64,000 bases of DNA from positions 79,536 through 143,535 of the forward strand of contig JAMQCK010000042.1 in the NCBI GenBank assembly GCA_024196135.1. The letters run 5' to 3'. This document shows, one piece after another, positions 9,621-21,533 of the stretch. A program made the translations under genes and the position numbers. Source of the DNA: Pleurotus ostreatus/Saccharomyces cerevisiae fusant (Eukaryota > Opisthokonta). The first letter of the stretch is position 1, and every line of letters starts with the position of its first letter. The notes beneath the pieces are model-generated. The model saw nothing but the letters and a program-made list of their open reading frames with translations, had not been told where the DNA came from and did not search any database.

Positions 9621-12093
9621 CTAAGGCGTCGTCACCGGCGCCTGCGTGACCGTAAGCGTCGCCACAGGGGGCGGTGGCGGAGCAGGCTGCCTCGGTGTCC
9701 GCCTCGGCACATTCTGCACCATCCCCACAATGAGCTCGTTCAGCGGCACGCCCGGGTAACTCATCATGAGCTGCGTGTACTCGTACGAGATGCGCCCGCT
9801 GGCGACGCTCCGGACGATCCAGCGCGCGGTCAGCGCACGGTCGGGTGAGAAGAGCATGCTAGTGTTGTCGACGAAGACGGGGAGGACGGTGGTCTTCTCG
9901 ACGAAGCGCCAGCGGTTGCCGCCTAAGGGAAGAGGTCAGATCTGTATAGAGATGAAGGAGGGGAGGAGACGTACTAGCTAAGATGCAGGATGATAGCTTG
10001 GGGCACTGCTTCTTGTAGCTTGCGACTGTGTCATGCTCGAGGTCAAGCAGGACGAGACCGACGGCTTCCGTAATGAGAGGACGCCCAACACCGGTTATAC
10101 GAAGCTCCTTGATAGTAGGCAGAGCGTGTAGTACGTCTTCAACCTTCTGGTAAATATCCTGATGGACACACGTTAACATAAGTTTCGCAACTGCCGAGGA
10201 AGGTACTCACGTTCAGTGGCCGCAAGAAGCGCCCGGTGAACTCGAACCACAGAAGATACTCCACGCGCGGCGGGTGCGCAACCAGTGCCGACAACTGCAG
10301 CTCGAAGTCGTCGTAGCTCGAGAAGTTATGCAAGATCTTCAGCGGCGTCTTCGACGCCGCCAGGCATAGGTAGACGTCCTGCACATGCGTGTCCGGGGCC
10401 TCCAGCGGCGGAGACCACTTGATCGGCAGGTGCTTCACGCAGGCGCGCGGGAGCACGGGCAGGATGAGGAAGCTCGGCGCCGAGTACACTTCGAGTCGCG
10501 CGAAGCACGCGGCGGGCAGGCGCCAGAACTGCTTGATGAGCTCGTTCCGCGGCACGGCGCCGATCTCGTCGACACAGCAGTCGGTGATGACGAGCACCTC
10601 GAGACGGCGCTGGTTGGCGAGGAAGGCCGCGGTGTCGACAGTCAGATGGATGTAGCACGAGCGGAGGTCTTGGAAGGGGGTATGCGATAGGAGGCTTGGG
10701 AGAAGGACAGCGTGATGGAGAGCGAGCTGGCGGACGTTAATCATACGGTTAATGGCGGAGGCTGCAAGTCGGAAGAAGGTCGATGAACGGGAGCCCTTGA
10801 TGTTAAGGAATACACAGCGGTCACTATGAATGGTTGGTCAGACAGGTTGACAGAAGAGCTAGAAAATAATACGCACGGCATAAGATATCGGACAGCAACA
10901 GCGGCGTCCGGCCTGTTGTTAATGGTACGGAAGAACTTAATGGCTTGAAGTGCATTGGAAAGGTGGATGGAACGGTAAAGAGGGTGGATGCTCGCAGTGT
11001 GGAAGCGAGTACATGTGGTTGTAATGGCAAGGAGGTCCTTGGTGGAGAGGAATTCGCATATTTCGTTGATAATCTCTTGAGGACACGCAGACAGACCTGA
11101 CGTCTGCTGCGCGGGTCGTACTGCGACCTCGCGGTCCTCCGTACATCGCTCGGCGAGGCACGTCTCGTCGAGCGGGGTCTCGTTTGGAGGTACGAGGAGC
11201 TCTTCGCAGTGCGAGGGTAGGTCGATGAGGGGCCGCGTGTCTGCAGGCTCCTCCGTTTGGGTTTCTTCTGGCGCTGGCGCTGTGAGCACGTGCTGCCGAG
11301 TAACCTCCGCCGGTGTCTTCGGCTGTAGAGGTTCATCACGATGAGCATCGGAGGCTTCGTGTGGCGGGGTAGCGCAGATGCGATACGCCTGCGTCAATAG
11401 AGGGGGGAGAAGGAGGAGGAAGGATAAGCGGGAGACGGTGTTGAGGGTGCCCTCCTTGATGAGTGTAGCGGAGTAGGAGTCGTAGAGGAGGGAGGTCAGC
11501 CAAGATAGGCGTGCTGGACCATATTTCGCCAGCATGCTGTATGAGAAGAGCATGTCCATGAAGAGGATATAGATGATGGAGTGGCAACGAACACAGTGTC
11601 GATTTCGGGTCAAGCACGCAATCCAACCAAGAGCTGCGCCTAGGCTGACGAAGCAAAGGAGGCCCGAGGACGCGACACGGGTAACGTTGGTGAAGGCGAA
11701 GTCGTAGAACTGGTTTGGAGGAACGAGCACAGGGGCCGAAAAGCGGAGGTACATCTGACCGGCGCTCCATGTCAACTGCATGATATATGGCGCTTGGTCA
11801 ACAAAGGGCGCTTAGAGGGATAGGAGGGACAAACGCACCAAGGTTGCTTTGTAGGCAATCTCCCAAACAGGAGCTGTGTGATCATCGAGTACGATGCACT
11901 CCTCGGCTCCTTTTGCGACCCGCTGTGCCCACGCTCTCGGTCGCCACTGGTCCTTCCCCGCATTATCGTCGCCTTCAGAGGCGTCTTCCAAAGCGCGCTC
12001 ATCGGGGAGTGAGCCACGGGTCCAGATTGAGAGATGTGGATAGAGGGCTCTAGCGACCACGATGCCTGCCACGAGAGGCGCCAGGTTGTCCAT
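9621..12093 (-). CDS. F-box protein with N-terminal hydrophobic segments
   Basis: Five exons (12093-11839, 11775-10877, 10823-10211, 10158-9975, 9922-9621) give 750 aa. The first 220 residues hold three or four hydrophobic stretches (about 3-20, 124-140, 152-167, 202-218) that look membrane-spanning. A charged linker follows, then an F-box at about 312-355: LSACPQEIINEICEFLSTKDL, then ITTTCTRFHTASIHPLYRSI. The C-terminal half is a helical repeat region ending in a Pro-rich tail. The frame continues upstream of 12093 without an ATG, so this Met is the best start. If correct, it would be a membrane-anchored SCF adaptor. Alternatively, two adjacent genes (membrane protein and F-box protein) are joined here, but all splice phases agree and no stop or ATG marks a break. 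Confidence 0.72.
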
Positions 12094-12526
12094 ATCTGAG
12101 CGATAATGGCGCTGCACGAGCGGCTGCGGGTCGGAAATGAGTTTCGAAGACACGCGCCTGGCGAGGAGTCAAAGGCGACAAAGGGAGGAGGGATGTGAAG
12201 CGTCGGAGTGGCGATGATGACGGAGAGAGACAAGAAGCGTTCACCGACGCCGCCACCAACAACGACCACGACCGCGACGGATGCGGTCTCAGTGCCCGGC
12301 CGCCGCTGGCCCGCGATCCGGGCTGTCCGGTAATGAAATCGAGTATCTCACGGTCACCTGTTGTTCAACTTGAATGTTCATGAAGACAACAAAGGATTCG
12401 CAAGGGTCTTTCAGGCCATCCATGAGTGTTAGAACTTTGTTTCTGCCGTATGGTACAATGTCTATTGTTACAAGACCCCAATGGGTCAATACACCCTGTA
12501 ATCTAACCGATGGTCTGTGCATGTCG
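12094..12526. other. intergenic between F-box gene and MFS gene
   Basis: 5' flank of the F-box gene and 3' flank of the MFS gene on the same strand. Nothing recognisable was found. Confidence 0.45.
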
Positions 12527-15078
12527 TCAAACTTCGTAGCGAAAGCTGTCCCAAATGAAGTCAGTAATGGACAGCCAAGTCGAAGAAGCCACAAACTGTA
12601 TATTCTCCGTGTCTGTCATGTCCTGCTCTCCATTCAAGGCGCCCAGTCGTCGGCGCTCGTCTTCGGAGATGCCAGCCGCCCGAGCAGCCGCGTCTCGCCT
12701 CCCGTTTTGCCAGACGTAGTAGCATCGCCATACTGCCGCATGGTCAATGAAAGAGGTGTGCATAAAGAAAGGCTGTACTCACAAAGCAGTCCTACTATTT
12801 GTGCGCCGTACAAGATCGCGTTCGTTATGATCGCGGGTATATATCTCGGGGCGTCTTCCTGGCGAAAGATCTGCGCACCCGCTGCATTACCAGCGCAGTA
12901 CGCGATGAACATGATTGACTAGGGGAGAGTGTCAGCCGAGGCTATCGACACGTTGACAATGAGACTCACGCTCGTCACTGTCTTCTTCGTTCTGCCGGCG
13001 ACGTTCGAGGGCAGGAAGGTCCAGATTACTGCGCAAGACGTCTATGAGACAATGGGAATGCTTCAAGGGGAAACTACGTACACAAGCCACAGACACCTGC
13101 CGTGTTGGTCATGAAGAAGCATCCTGCAAGCGGGTAAGCAAATATGAGAGGCAAATTATTCCTGCCACTCACCCCACTTCGCCCAGCTGTACTCTGGTCC
13201 GCTGGGAAGGAGCGCCGTGCCAAGCATGCCGACGAGGCCAGGGAAAGCGCTGAGGCGATGGGACGGCGCGTGAGCCGTTTCGGAGATCTGGGACAAGGCA
13301 GAGACGTACCTTGCCATGGTCACGTAGAGGCGGATGTTCTTATATCGCGTCGTGAGATAGCCAACCAGGAGGAACCAAACAATTGCCAGCGCGTCTCGAG
13401 GTATGGTTCCCTCGAGCAGCGTCTGGGTCGGGTTCGTCAGTCTAAAACCCGCTGAAGGATAAATTCCACGTACCCGCAACGGCGTAAAGCCGAACGAGAT
13501 GTAAACGAGATTCCCGAAGCTCGACATGCCTCCATTAGGGAGGGTTTGCAGCAAGGTAAGGAAGAAAAAGAACCACGTCTGTCTTTCGCGTCAGTACCAG
13601 TAACTCTCCCCGCCTCTTCCCACTCGACAAAGATGACGAAGAACCTCACCTGCGGATCCCTGAGCGCACTCCAAACCTGATAGCTCTTCCACCTCCGCTT
13701 CTGCCGATCGGACCCCGTTTGGTCTTTCGCCACGCGGGCTGCGACCATCCGCTTCTCCTCCTCTGACAGCCAGCTGACTTCGCGCGGGGTGCCTAGGAGG
13801 AAGAAGCAGAATATCGAGAGGGTGATGGTAAGGGCGCCAAGGAAGAAAGAGATGCTGCGCGGAATTTCTCGTTAGCGAGGGCTCTCATGCAGTACAAGGG
13901 ATCCGATGGAGGCGGCTCAGCTTCGAAGGTTGCCCACTCACCCCTTCCACGGCGCGAGCCCACCGTGCTCCTGCGCATGCTTGCCAATGCCGTACATGCA
14001 AAGGCTGACAATAATCCCGAGCCCGGAGTTCGCAGTACCCCATATCACTGATCTGCAACCCAGTCAGCTCGATAAGCGCAATGACAAGACGAATGCGGAA
14101 AGGGAGGGATGGAAGCGGTAACTGACCGCATTGTATGCTGTCGAGGGGGATTTTCGAATCAGTATAGACAAGAGCATGTAAACGGGGACCCGCAGCGCAC
14201 CTCCCGCCGCCTGTAAAAGGCACCGATGATGAGCATGAAGGAGGGTCTGGTGATAGGGTACTAGTTAGAGAGGAAAGGGACCGGCGATCGGGCGTAAGGA
14301 TAGGCACGCACGATATGGTGCATTCAGCGGCGCCTTGTAAGGCGCGGAGGGCCATGAGGGTGGCCCAGTTGGTGGCGAAGCCGGTGCAGAGGACGATGAC
14401 GCCCCAGAAGAACATGAGGAAGGAGAGCGTCTTGCCGATGTTGACACGTTGCATGACCCAGTTGGAGGGCTGGAGGACGTTAGGTGAAAGACATCCAGAG
14501 CAGTAGGAAGTCCCTACTCACGAATTCGCAACACATGTAAGCAAGGTACTGCGTCGGATGTTAGCCTGAAGCGCGAACGGGCTAGGTCCAGCGCCAGAGA
14601 CGTACAAAAATCGTGGTCAGCCAAGAGTACTGTTGGCCACGCATGTTCGTGTCGGTGATTATGCCTGAGGGGAAAGGAAGAAAATCAATATTTTAGCCGA
14701 ATGCTGCGCCGAGGTGAAAACATACCGAACGTCGCCTGCGTCGAGATCCCCGTCTTGTCTGCTTGCTAAGTGTCGTGAGCTCAGCCACCCAGCTAGAAGT
14801 ACGGTCATCCCTACCTGAACACCATACGCCACCCACATCAGTGGAAGCAGGAAACGGTCCTGTTTCCTCACAAGTCGCTTGAAGTCGTCGCTCGTGTAGT
14901 CCCTCGCCGCGAATGCGGTGTCCACTGCAAGTGCTTGCTCACATCCCCCACTCTCGTCAGCTTCTACGGGTGTCACCGACTTGATGTCGTCCGTCGCCGG
15001 CGACTCCGTGCCACGCCCGTCCTGCTTCTCCGCCGCAGACGAGGACGCAGAGCTCGCTGCGCGCGCCGGCAGCATCAT
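12527..15078 (-). CDS. MFS permease, allantoate/Dal5-type (ACS family)
   Basis: Plasma-membrane symporter of the anion:cation symporter family, typically moving organic anions such as allantoate, nicotinate or pantothenate; the substrate is not predictable here. I count 17 exons. Motifs in order: a cytosolic Ser/Ala/Glu-rich N-terminus, DRFLLPLMWVAYGVQQADKT, TQATFGI, YSWLTTIFYLAYMCCEFPSN with WVMQRVNIGK, LRALQGAAECTISPSFMLII, FYRRREHTMRSVIWG and the tail TENIHFRYEV. The FYRRRE-HTMR-SVIWG stretch needs an 11-nt exon at 14127-14137. The canonical NxxFRY-type end needs a last intron with donor GTTTGT; reading through without it gives the same stop codon but a non-family tail. The first Met at 15078 is followed at once by a second. 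It is unrelated to its neighbours in function. Confidence 0.88.
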
Positions 15079-16183
15079 GAGGGGAGGAAGGAAAGCGCAA
15101 GAGCCCGGCTGTGCGGTAAGTGGGCCGCACGCTAGCTTTCTAGTCGCGCGCGGTAGGCCTCCGGGCTTAATGAAGTCAGGCCCTCAGGGCAGCTGCGCGC
15201 GAATTCAGAGGCGCGCTCCGACGATACGAAGCCTATCGGTATGTGCTGTCGCGGGAGAGTTCCCTTCCCCTCTGAATCAAGGGCCCATTTTCTGCGGTGG
15301 AAGGAAGAGAAGGTGGCGGAGAAGGATGCTACGGAGCCTGGAGGCGCAGGCGGCGATCGTCCCGTCTGTGGAGGTGCGGTATTGCTGATCCGCAAGGCAG
15401 ATGGGTGCGCATCAAGACTTCTATGGATTACAAGGCGGGATCTTCGGTAAGGTCATGGCGAGCATTCGGAGGGCCAATAGACGGCTTCAGAGTCAGGCTT
15501 AGCGCCAGGGACCGCCCAGGCGGCGTCCCATTCATGGCCGTACGGGTTGCTGATGGCAAGAAAAGAGAGTTGTATTGCAGTGGACCATGCCGTAACGGTT
15601 AGCGGTGACGATCTTGTTACTCAACAGAAATCACTGTTCAGTGCCTCCAAACCAAGATAACAGGGAATGGCTACATATGAGCTAACAACACTAGCAAAGG
15701 AGACTCAAGATCTACTCGAAAGAGAGAAAGAGGCCAAAAAGCATTGAGAACAGGTCAGAGACAAAGTTGAACTTCTCACGTGACGAGACTTTGTGATCCG
15801 ATCAAGGCGTATGCCCACGCCCACGAACGCGTTCCGCAGGCTTTCCGTCCTCTGGATCCCGCATCGTCACGATGGACGAGCCACACCCATGTCAGGGTGT
15901 TCCCAGCTCTGTCGCAGCCGTAACCTCCCGAGGCGCGTTGGCACTCTGCTCGATGAAGGGATGGAGGGGAGCTGAGGACACGCACCTGCAGCCCAGAACT
16001 TCGGGTGGTCCGGGAAGTCAACCGTCTAGCACTTCCAGGCGCGGAAGAAGGCAAGAAAGAGGTGAAATATATGCAGAAGTTTTACAGTGTATGGACATGA
16101 AAGCAACCATAATAAAGCATTCCTCGAACAAAGCGTGAAAGAAGTCGTACAACAAGAAACGTCAAGTCCTAAGGTCATCAGGC
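15079..16183. other. intergenic with a small AT-richer patch
   Basis: 5' flank of the MFS gene and 3' flank of the decapping gene. At about 15640-15780 the composition turns AT-richer, and a 26-codon frame from an ATG near 15670 reads as a charged coiled coil (LLEREKEAKKH). It continues in frame past a stop with the same character, so it may be a relic of a lost gene. Nothing else is supported. Confidence 0.4.
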
Positions 16184-19100
16184 TCAAGCGACCACCTTGC
16201 GGCGCAGTGCTTCCTGCACCTCCGAGATGGCCCGCGCGCCTTCGTAAGTGCCTCCGCCGGGGAGGATAGATAGTCGTTGCTTCGTCGTGTTCAAAGACTG
16301 CTGCACGTTGGGCACAACACGGGGAATAAAATCAGAGATTAGCTTGTCCTGCGAAGTCGGTTAGTAAAGGGCGTAGAGACATCGAAGAAGTTGCACGAAC
16401 CTCAGGACGCAGGATGGCAACAGCACGCTGGAGCCACCAGAGCGACGACTTGAAGGCATCGTCCGTGGGAGACGTTTCGCCGAGAGCGGCGGCAAGCTAG
16501 AAGGAACAGGTCAGACTTGTCAACTAGCACGAAGGGAAGCTCAACGTACGCGATGAATGAGTGTGAGTATAACGGCCTGCGAAACGAGAACTGGCCCGTT
16601 AGGCGGCATAACAACATCCGCATCGCTCCGGGCGAGCAGGTCCCGCAGCTTGTTCAGATCCTGGGTGTGCAGCGTGCTGAGGTAGATCTCATCCCACTGC
16701 TCGGACTTCATCGCCTGCGGCGGCACGATGCGCTCCTGCGCGATCGGCGGGGGCGGCACCAGCGGGTGCGACGCCTGCGGCGCGACGATGCCCCCGGTGT
16801 ACCAGTTCTGCATCTGCGGAGGGGGCGGGGGCGGCGCCTGCGCCTGCGGGGGGTAGGGTGCGGACCCGTAGTGGTAGTTGGGTACGGGCGGGAGGTTGGG
16901 CCGGTTCTGTGGCGCGGGCTGCGACAGGGAGTGCGTAACTTGCGATGGGCCGTGCGAGCCTGGCTGCGAGGTGGGGGTGCCGGCGTTGCTGAACTTGATC
17001 TGCTCGGACAGCGCGCGAACGGTGTGCTCCAGCTGCTTGATGGACTGAAGACGCATGAGTAAATCCATTCATGAGCACCCTGTGGCGCAACTCACCTCCT
17101 GGTTACGGAACGCCTCGTTCTGCCAAGCAGACATCTCGGACTTGACGCCATGCAACTCAGCGCGCAGCTCCCTGAGCAGTTCCTGGTGCAGGGCGGCATT
17201 GTGCTGCTGGTACGCCGGGATGACCGACTTGCTCATGGACTCCTTGACGTGGCGCTCGATCGCGGGGACGAGGGCAGAAGACAACATGTTCGAGAAGTGC
17301 TGTGCCATATCCGGACGGAGGATCATCTTCTCGATCTCAGCAGGCAGGCTCTACAATGGACGTTCAGTGACTGTGATATACTGCTTCATTGACCATCCAC
17401 ACACCTGGCTCATGAAGTCGACCAAGCCACGGCCGACGCGCGCATTGAGCGCGGCCTTGACCTCAGTCCTCGTCATGTTCTCCAGCGCCGGCAACACCGA
17501 GTTCTGCACCTCGTTCTTGACAGCGATCTCGACGACACGGGTCGTGTTGCGCGACAGCTCCTGCGAGATGAGCTTCAGGATCTTCTCTTGGCGAGTGATC
17601 TCCTCCGCCTGGTCGTGCGCGCGCGACTCCTCGAGACGGGCGTCTAGTGTGGCGTCAACATCCATGAGGACAACAAACGGGCCATGCAAACATACGCTGC
17701 TTGTCCATCTCCTTCCCGATGAGCCTGCTGATGCGCTGGTGCAGGTTATCCTCCGTCTTGCGGATCTCCTTGGTCAGGATCTGGCTAAGCGCCGTCTCGC
17801 TCCCGCTATCCGTGTTGTTCGCGTTCGCAGACTTGCCACGCTTCTCCTTTTCGGGCGCGTTGTCGTCCTTGTCCTTGAAGTTCACGTTCTTGCCGCGACC
17901 CTTGCGGCCGCCCTCCTGCCGCGGCTCCTCGCGCGCGACGTCGGCGTCGACCTCTTCGGAGGGCGGCGTGCGGGTGCGCGCGTTGGAGTTCTGCGGGCCG
18001 GACAAGAAGGGGCGCTGCTTGGGCTCGTTGATCTGCTGCTGGAACTGCGGTGGCGGGGCGCTTTGGGGAAGCTTGGCAAGGACTGTCGCGAACGCGGTGT
18101 CGTACCACTCCTTGCGGATGAGGACCTGGTCGACGCCCGTGGAGTGGACGGAGAAGGCGACGAGGGCGAGCTCGCCCGGCGGGACCTTGGCCGCGATGCA
18201 TGCGGCGTGGGCCTCGTCGCCAGTCGGGTCCGAGTCCGCCGTCAGGATCACGAAGTGAATGGTCGGCTTCGGTCCGGGGAACTCGACGACCTGCTCGAAA
18301 TACCCGCTCGTCGCCTCGTCGCGCGGCTCGAAGTTGATCTTGAAGCCGAAGAAGCTGTCGCGGCGGCAGTTGGCGATCCAGAGGGTCTGGATACGCGTGT
18401 CGTAGCTGGCGTGGCCAAACATCTCGCGGTCCTCGTTCTCGCCATTGACGAACTTGATGGTCGACAGGATCGCCTTGGTGGTCAGGTTGAGGAGCTGGAA
18501 GATGGTGCCGTTCTTGCGGCCGACGACGATGGCGCCGTCGACGAAGAGGAGGGAGGAAGGGACACCCTCGCCGCGAACAGGATGATTCGTGTATGGGACG
18601 CGGTCGTTGATGTTCCAGATGGTGAGGGTCGAGTCGTCGGAGATCGTCGCAATACCATAGTGGATAGTATCGAAGTCGAAAGCAACGACAGGCTATCGAC
18701 GTGTCAGAAGAATGAACAATCGGGAAGCAACCATGACTCACCGACTGCGGGTTGAAGCCCTGCGCATAGTGGTTGAGGTCGGTTATGGGCAAGACCTTGC
18801 CAGTCAAGTCCGGAAGCACGCTGAAGTCAATGAGGAAGACAGTGCGCTCGGAAGCGACGGCGAGGACATCCGGCTCCTTTGGGTGCCACTTAACGGAATG
18901 CAGGGCATCCGACATGGGCGATGGCGCCACGCAGAGGATGAGGCGGCCCCTGGAGTATTGTCAGAGGCATGTTGCATGTCAAAGTATGATCGACTTACGG
19001 GACGTCGTCCGTGATCATCTCGGGCAGCTCCCAAACAACGAAGCCGCCATCCGAGGTCACACCAGCCAAACGGTTACCGTACACGGCCATGTCAGTGACG

Positions 19101-21005
19101 CTCGTGGTTTGAGGGAAGAGAGGAGGAAGCTGAAGAAGAGTGCGGTCGCCGCTAGACCGAGAGATAACACGAACACGACCTGCACAGTATGAGCAAGTGT
19201 ACTGGGCGCATATACGGCGAACGTACCGCGCGTCATGGCGTAGGCCACCCAGTGCGTCGCGCCAATGGTCGTTCCAGGCAGGAAGACCGCATCCTGCTTG
19301 ACCAGGGCGATCGCAGTGGACTTGACGAGGTCGCGCGTCGTCTGGATCTCCTCAAGAGATTGCGAAACGTCGATCACGATGTTCTGCGACTGCGAACTGT
19401 ACCACGATTAGATGCTACAATCTACGCGACGGCATACTGAACACTCACCTAGGGCTAGCCTGGTTCTTGTTCTTCTTTCCCCTGACGCTGCCTCGAGGAC
19501 CAGGAGACCCTTCCTTGTCGCGGCGCTGGCTCGCAGGAATCGACTGCGACACCCGCTGAGCCTGATTCTTAGGCGGACTCGCTCTGGGCGAATCAACGCG
19601 CTGAGGAACCGGCTTCGGCTGGGGCGGCGGCTGCAAGTTCTGCGGAAGCGGCGGCGGAGGGCCATATCGGTTGCCCATGGCCAAGTCGAGCGGGTCGGTG
19701 CCTCCGTAGTCTGGCTGCGGAGGCATGCTACCGAAGCTCTCAAACGTGGCGGGCGGTGGCTGAGGGGGAGAGCCCAGGGTCAGGTTCTCCAACAGGTTCT
19801 CGACCGACCGCCGCTTAGGGTCCGAGATGGCCGTCCACGACGAGTCCTCGTTCCCGCTCGACGGGACGCTCGAGGTCGGCACGGGCTTCTTCCTGATCGA
19901 CCCAGTCGCGGACTGGAGCGCATCGAAGGGGGATACAAAATCGAACATAGATTTAGGCGGCGACGGAGGCAGCGGCTGCGCGGCAGCCTGCTGGGTTTGA
20001 GGGGGAAGGGGAGGGGAGACCTGCTGAGGAGGCGCAACGAAGCCAGGCTGCGGATCGTACTGGGTATGATAGTCCATATCTTGGTTGGAGCGATAATCCT
20101 GAGGCTGCATGCTCTGCTCCCATTGCTGTGGAGAGGGTCCGTTGCCGTAAGTGGGCGACGGCGCGGACGGCGGCCCTGACATAGGAGGAGCCGGCTGCGA
20201 CTCGGGATAGATTGACCTTGAGGCCGGTCTGTAGAAAGGGAAGAAAAACTCGGTCAGCCCTTCCATCGCAGATGGCAGTCGAGACGGCAGCGCGAGCATC
20301 GCGAGATAAAGGAAGAAGGAAAGAAAAAAGCAGCCCAAACACCAAGGACATGCCCCATCCTCGTGTAGATGGTCGTGCACACCATGCTGCACGCCATCAC
20401 GTACGGCTAGTGGGCAGTAAAATAGAGGACAACAGGGAGGTATTGCGGGTCTACGTAACAGATACGGACGGTGAATGCGAAGTGATCACTCACCCGGCCA
20501 TCAACTGCTCCAGCAAGATCTTGCCCTGCGCTTCGTTGTGAGTCGGTGATGCGCCCGATCTCTGCGAGGGTTCTGGTGGAGTGGAGACTTGCTGGGGCAG
20601 AGAGCCGGTGCTCCCGCCCGTGCGGTGAACATTGACGCCGGACATGGGCTGATTGAGAAGAGATAGGAGCGCGCTCTGCCTCTCCGCGGTCGTCATGCTT
20701 CCAGAGTGGTGCGATGCAGGGGAATCCCGGGGGGCGTCCATTGACATTACTGGCGTACCCGGACCCGATCCGGTGAACGGCTGAGGGAGGGTCGAAGGTG
20801 TGGCGAAGCTAGCGGATGAGGGATTCGCGAAGTTTGTCGACGGCGGCTGCTCCGAGGTCGGGGAGGTGAGGTTCTGGAGGAGGGAGTCGAGCTGGCTGCT
20901 GCTTGCGTTTGGATGAGCGGCGAACGGCACGGGCGCCTGTTGGGGCGGGGACGATCCCCTGGAGAAGAGATCGCGCTGGGGCGGGTTCCCGTGAATGCTC
21001 TCCAT
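16184..21005 (-). CDS. EDC4: enhancer of mRNA-decapping 4 / Ge-1 homologue
   Basis: Large P-body scaffold, about 1.3 kaa in roughly eleven exons, that couples Dcp1/Dcp2 decapping to mRNA decay. It starts MESIHGNPPQRDLF. The first 430 or so residues are Pro/Ser/Gln-rich disorder with FxxLxxL-like pieces such as MFDFVSPFDALQ. A WD40-like propeller follows: VSQSLEEIQTT, TTSVTDMAVYGNRLAGVTSD, SVKWHPKEPDVLAVASE, VVAFDFDTIHYGIATISDD and DSTLTIWNIND. Then come a charged linker, long helices (LSQILTKEIRKTEDNLHQRI onward), a Gln/Pro-rich segment, and the C-terminal helical domain of the Ge-1 family ending ISEVQEALRRKVVA. Exon joins checked at the first two introns are in phase. A long frame on the opposite strand is a by-product of GC-rich codons. 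Confidence 0.85.
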
Positions 21006-21533
21006 ATTTGAGCAGGAGGAGACGTAAGATATCGAGGCGGTGGGGTATGCGGACAGTCGCGGCAGGAGACAAGCCAGAAGACGGGATAGGAAAATCTCGT
21101 CCTCGCGCAACCCACGAGGCGCGGGTGATCTCATCCAGCCGCGTGTTTGATTGTCCAAGCTTGCCACCCGAACACGTGCGAACGCGCATTGTTCGACTTG
21201 CCTCCTGCGCTCGTCGAACAATACAACCAACAGCTTTCACAACGGCCACTCCAAGGCCCTTGAGCAGTCCACGACTTACACCACAACGCGTGTATCACCA
21301 CGAGGCGGGAGTCCAGTGCTATCGCCTGCGAATGGCGGCGCTTCGAAGAGCGCGCGCCTGCTTTCAAGTTTCCACTATTGTCATTCCTATCTGTACCTGT
21401 CACAATGACGCCCGCCAGACATACACTTTGTACCCATAACCCAGCGCGGTGTGGCGCGACACGCCTTGGAGAAGCCTCGCACTGGAGCAGTAGAACAGCA
21501 AGATCCGGTAGGCTTCGGGGACGAGCGCATCGA
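21006..21533. other. intergenic, no gene seen
   Basis: Upstream region of the decapping scaffold gene and 3' flank of the first MYND gene. No motif-bearing frame found. Confidence 0.45.

Noticed and set aside
17055..18755. 566-codon open frame on the plus strand
   Set aside because: It lies opposite the EDC4 coding exons and introns. Its Arg/Leu/Val-rich low-complexity translation is what the complement of GC-biased codons gives, and it has no motif.
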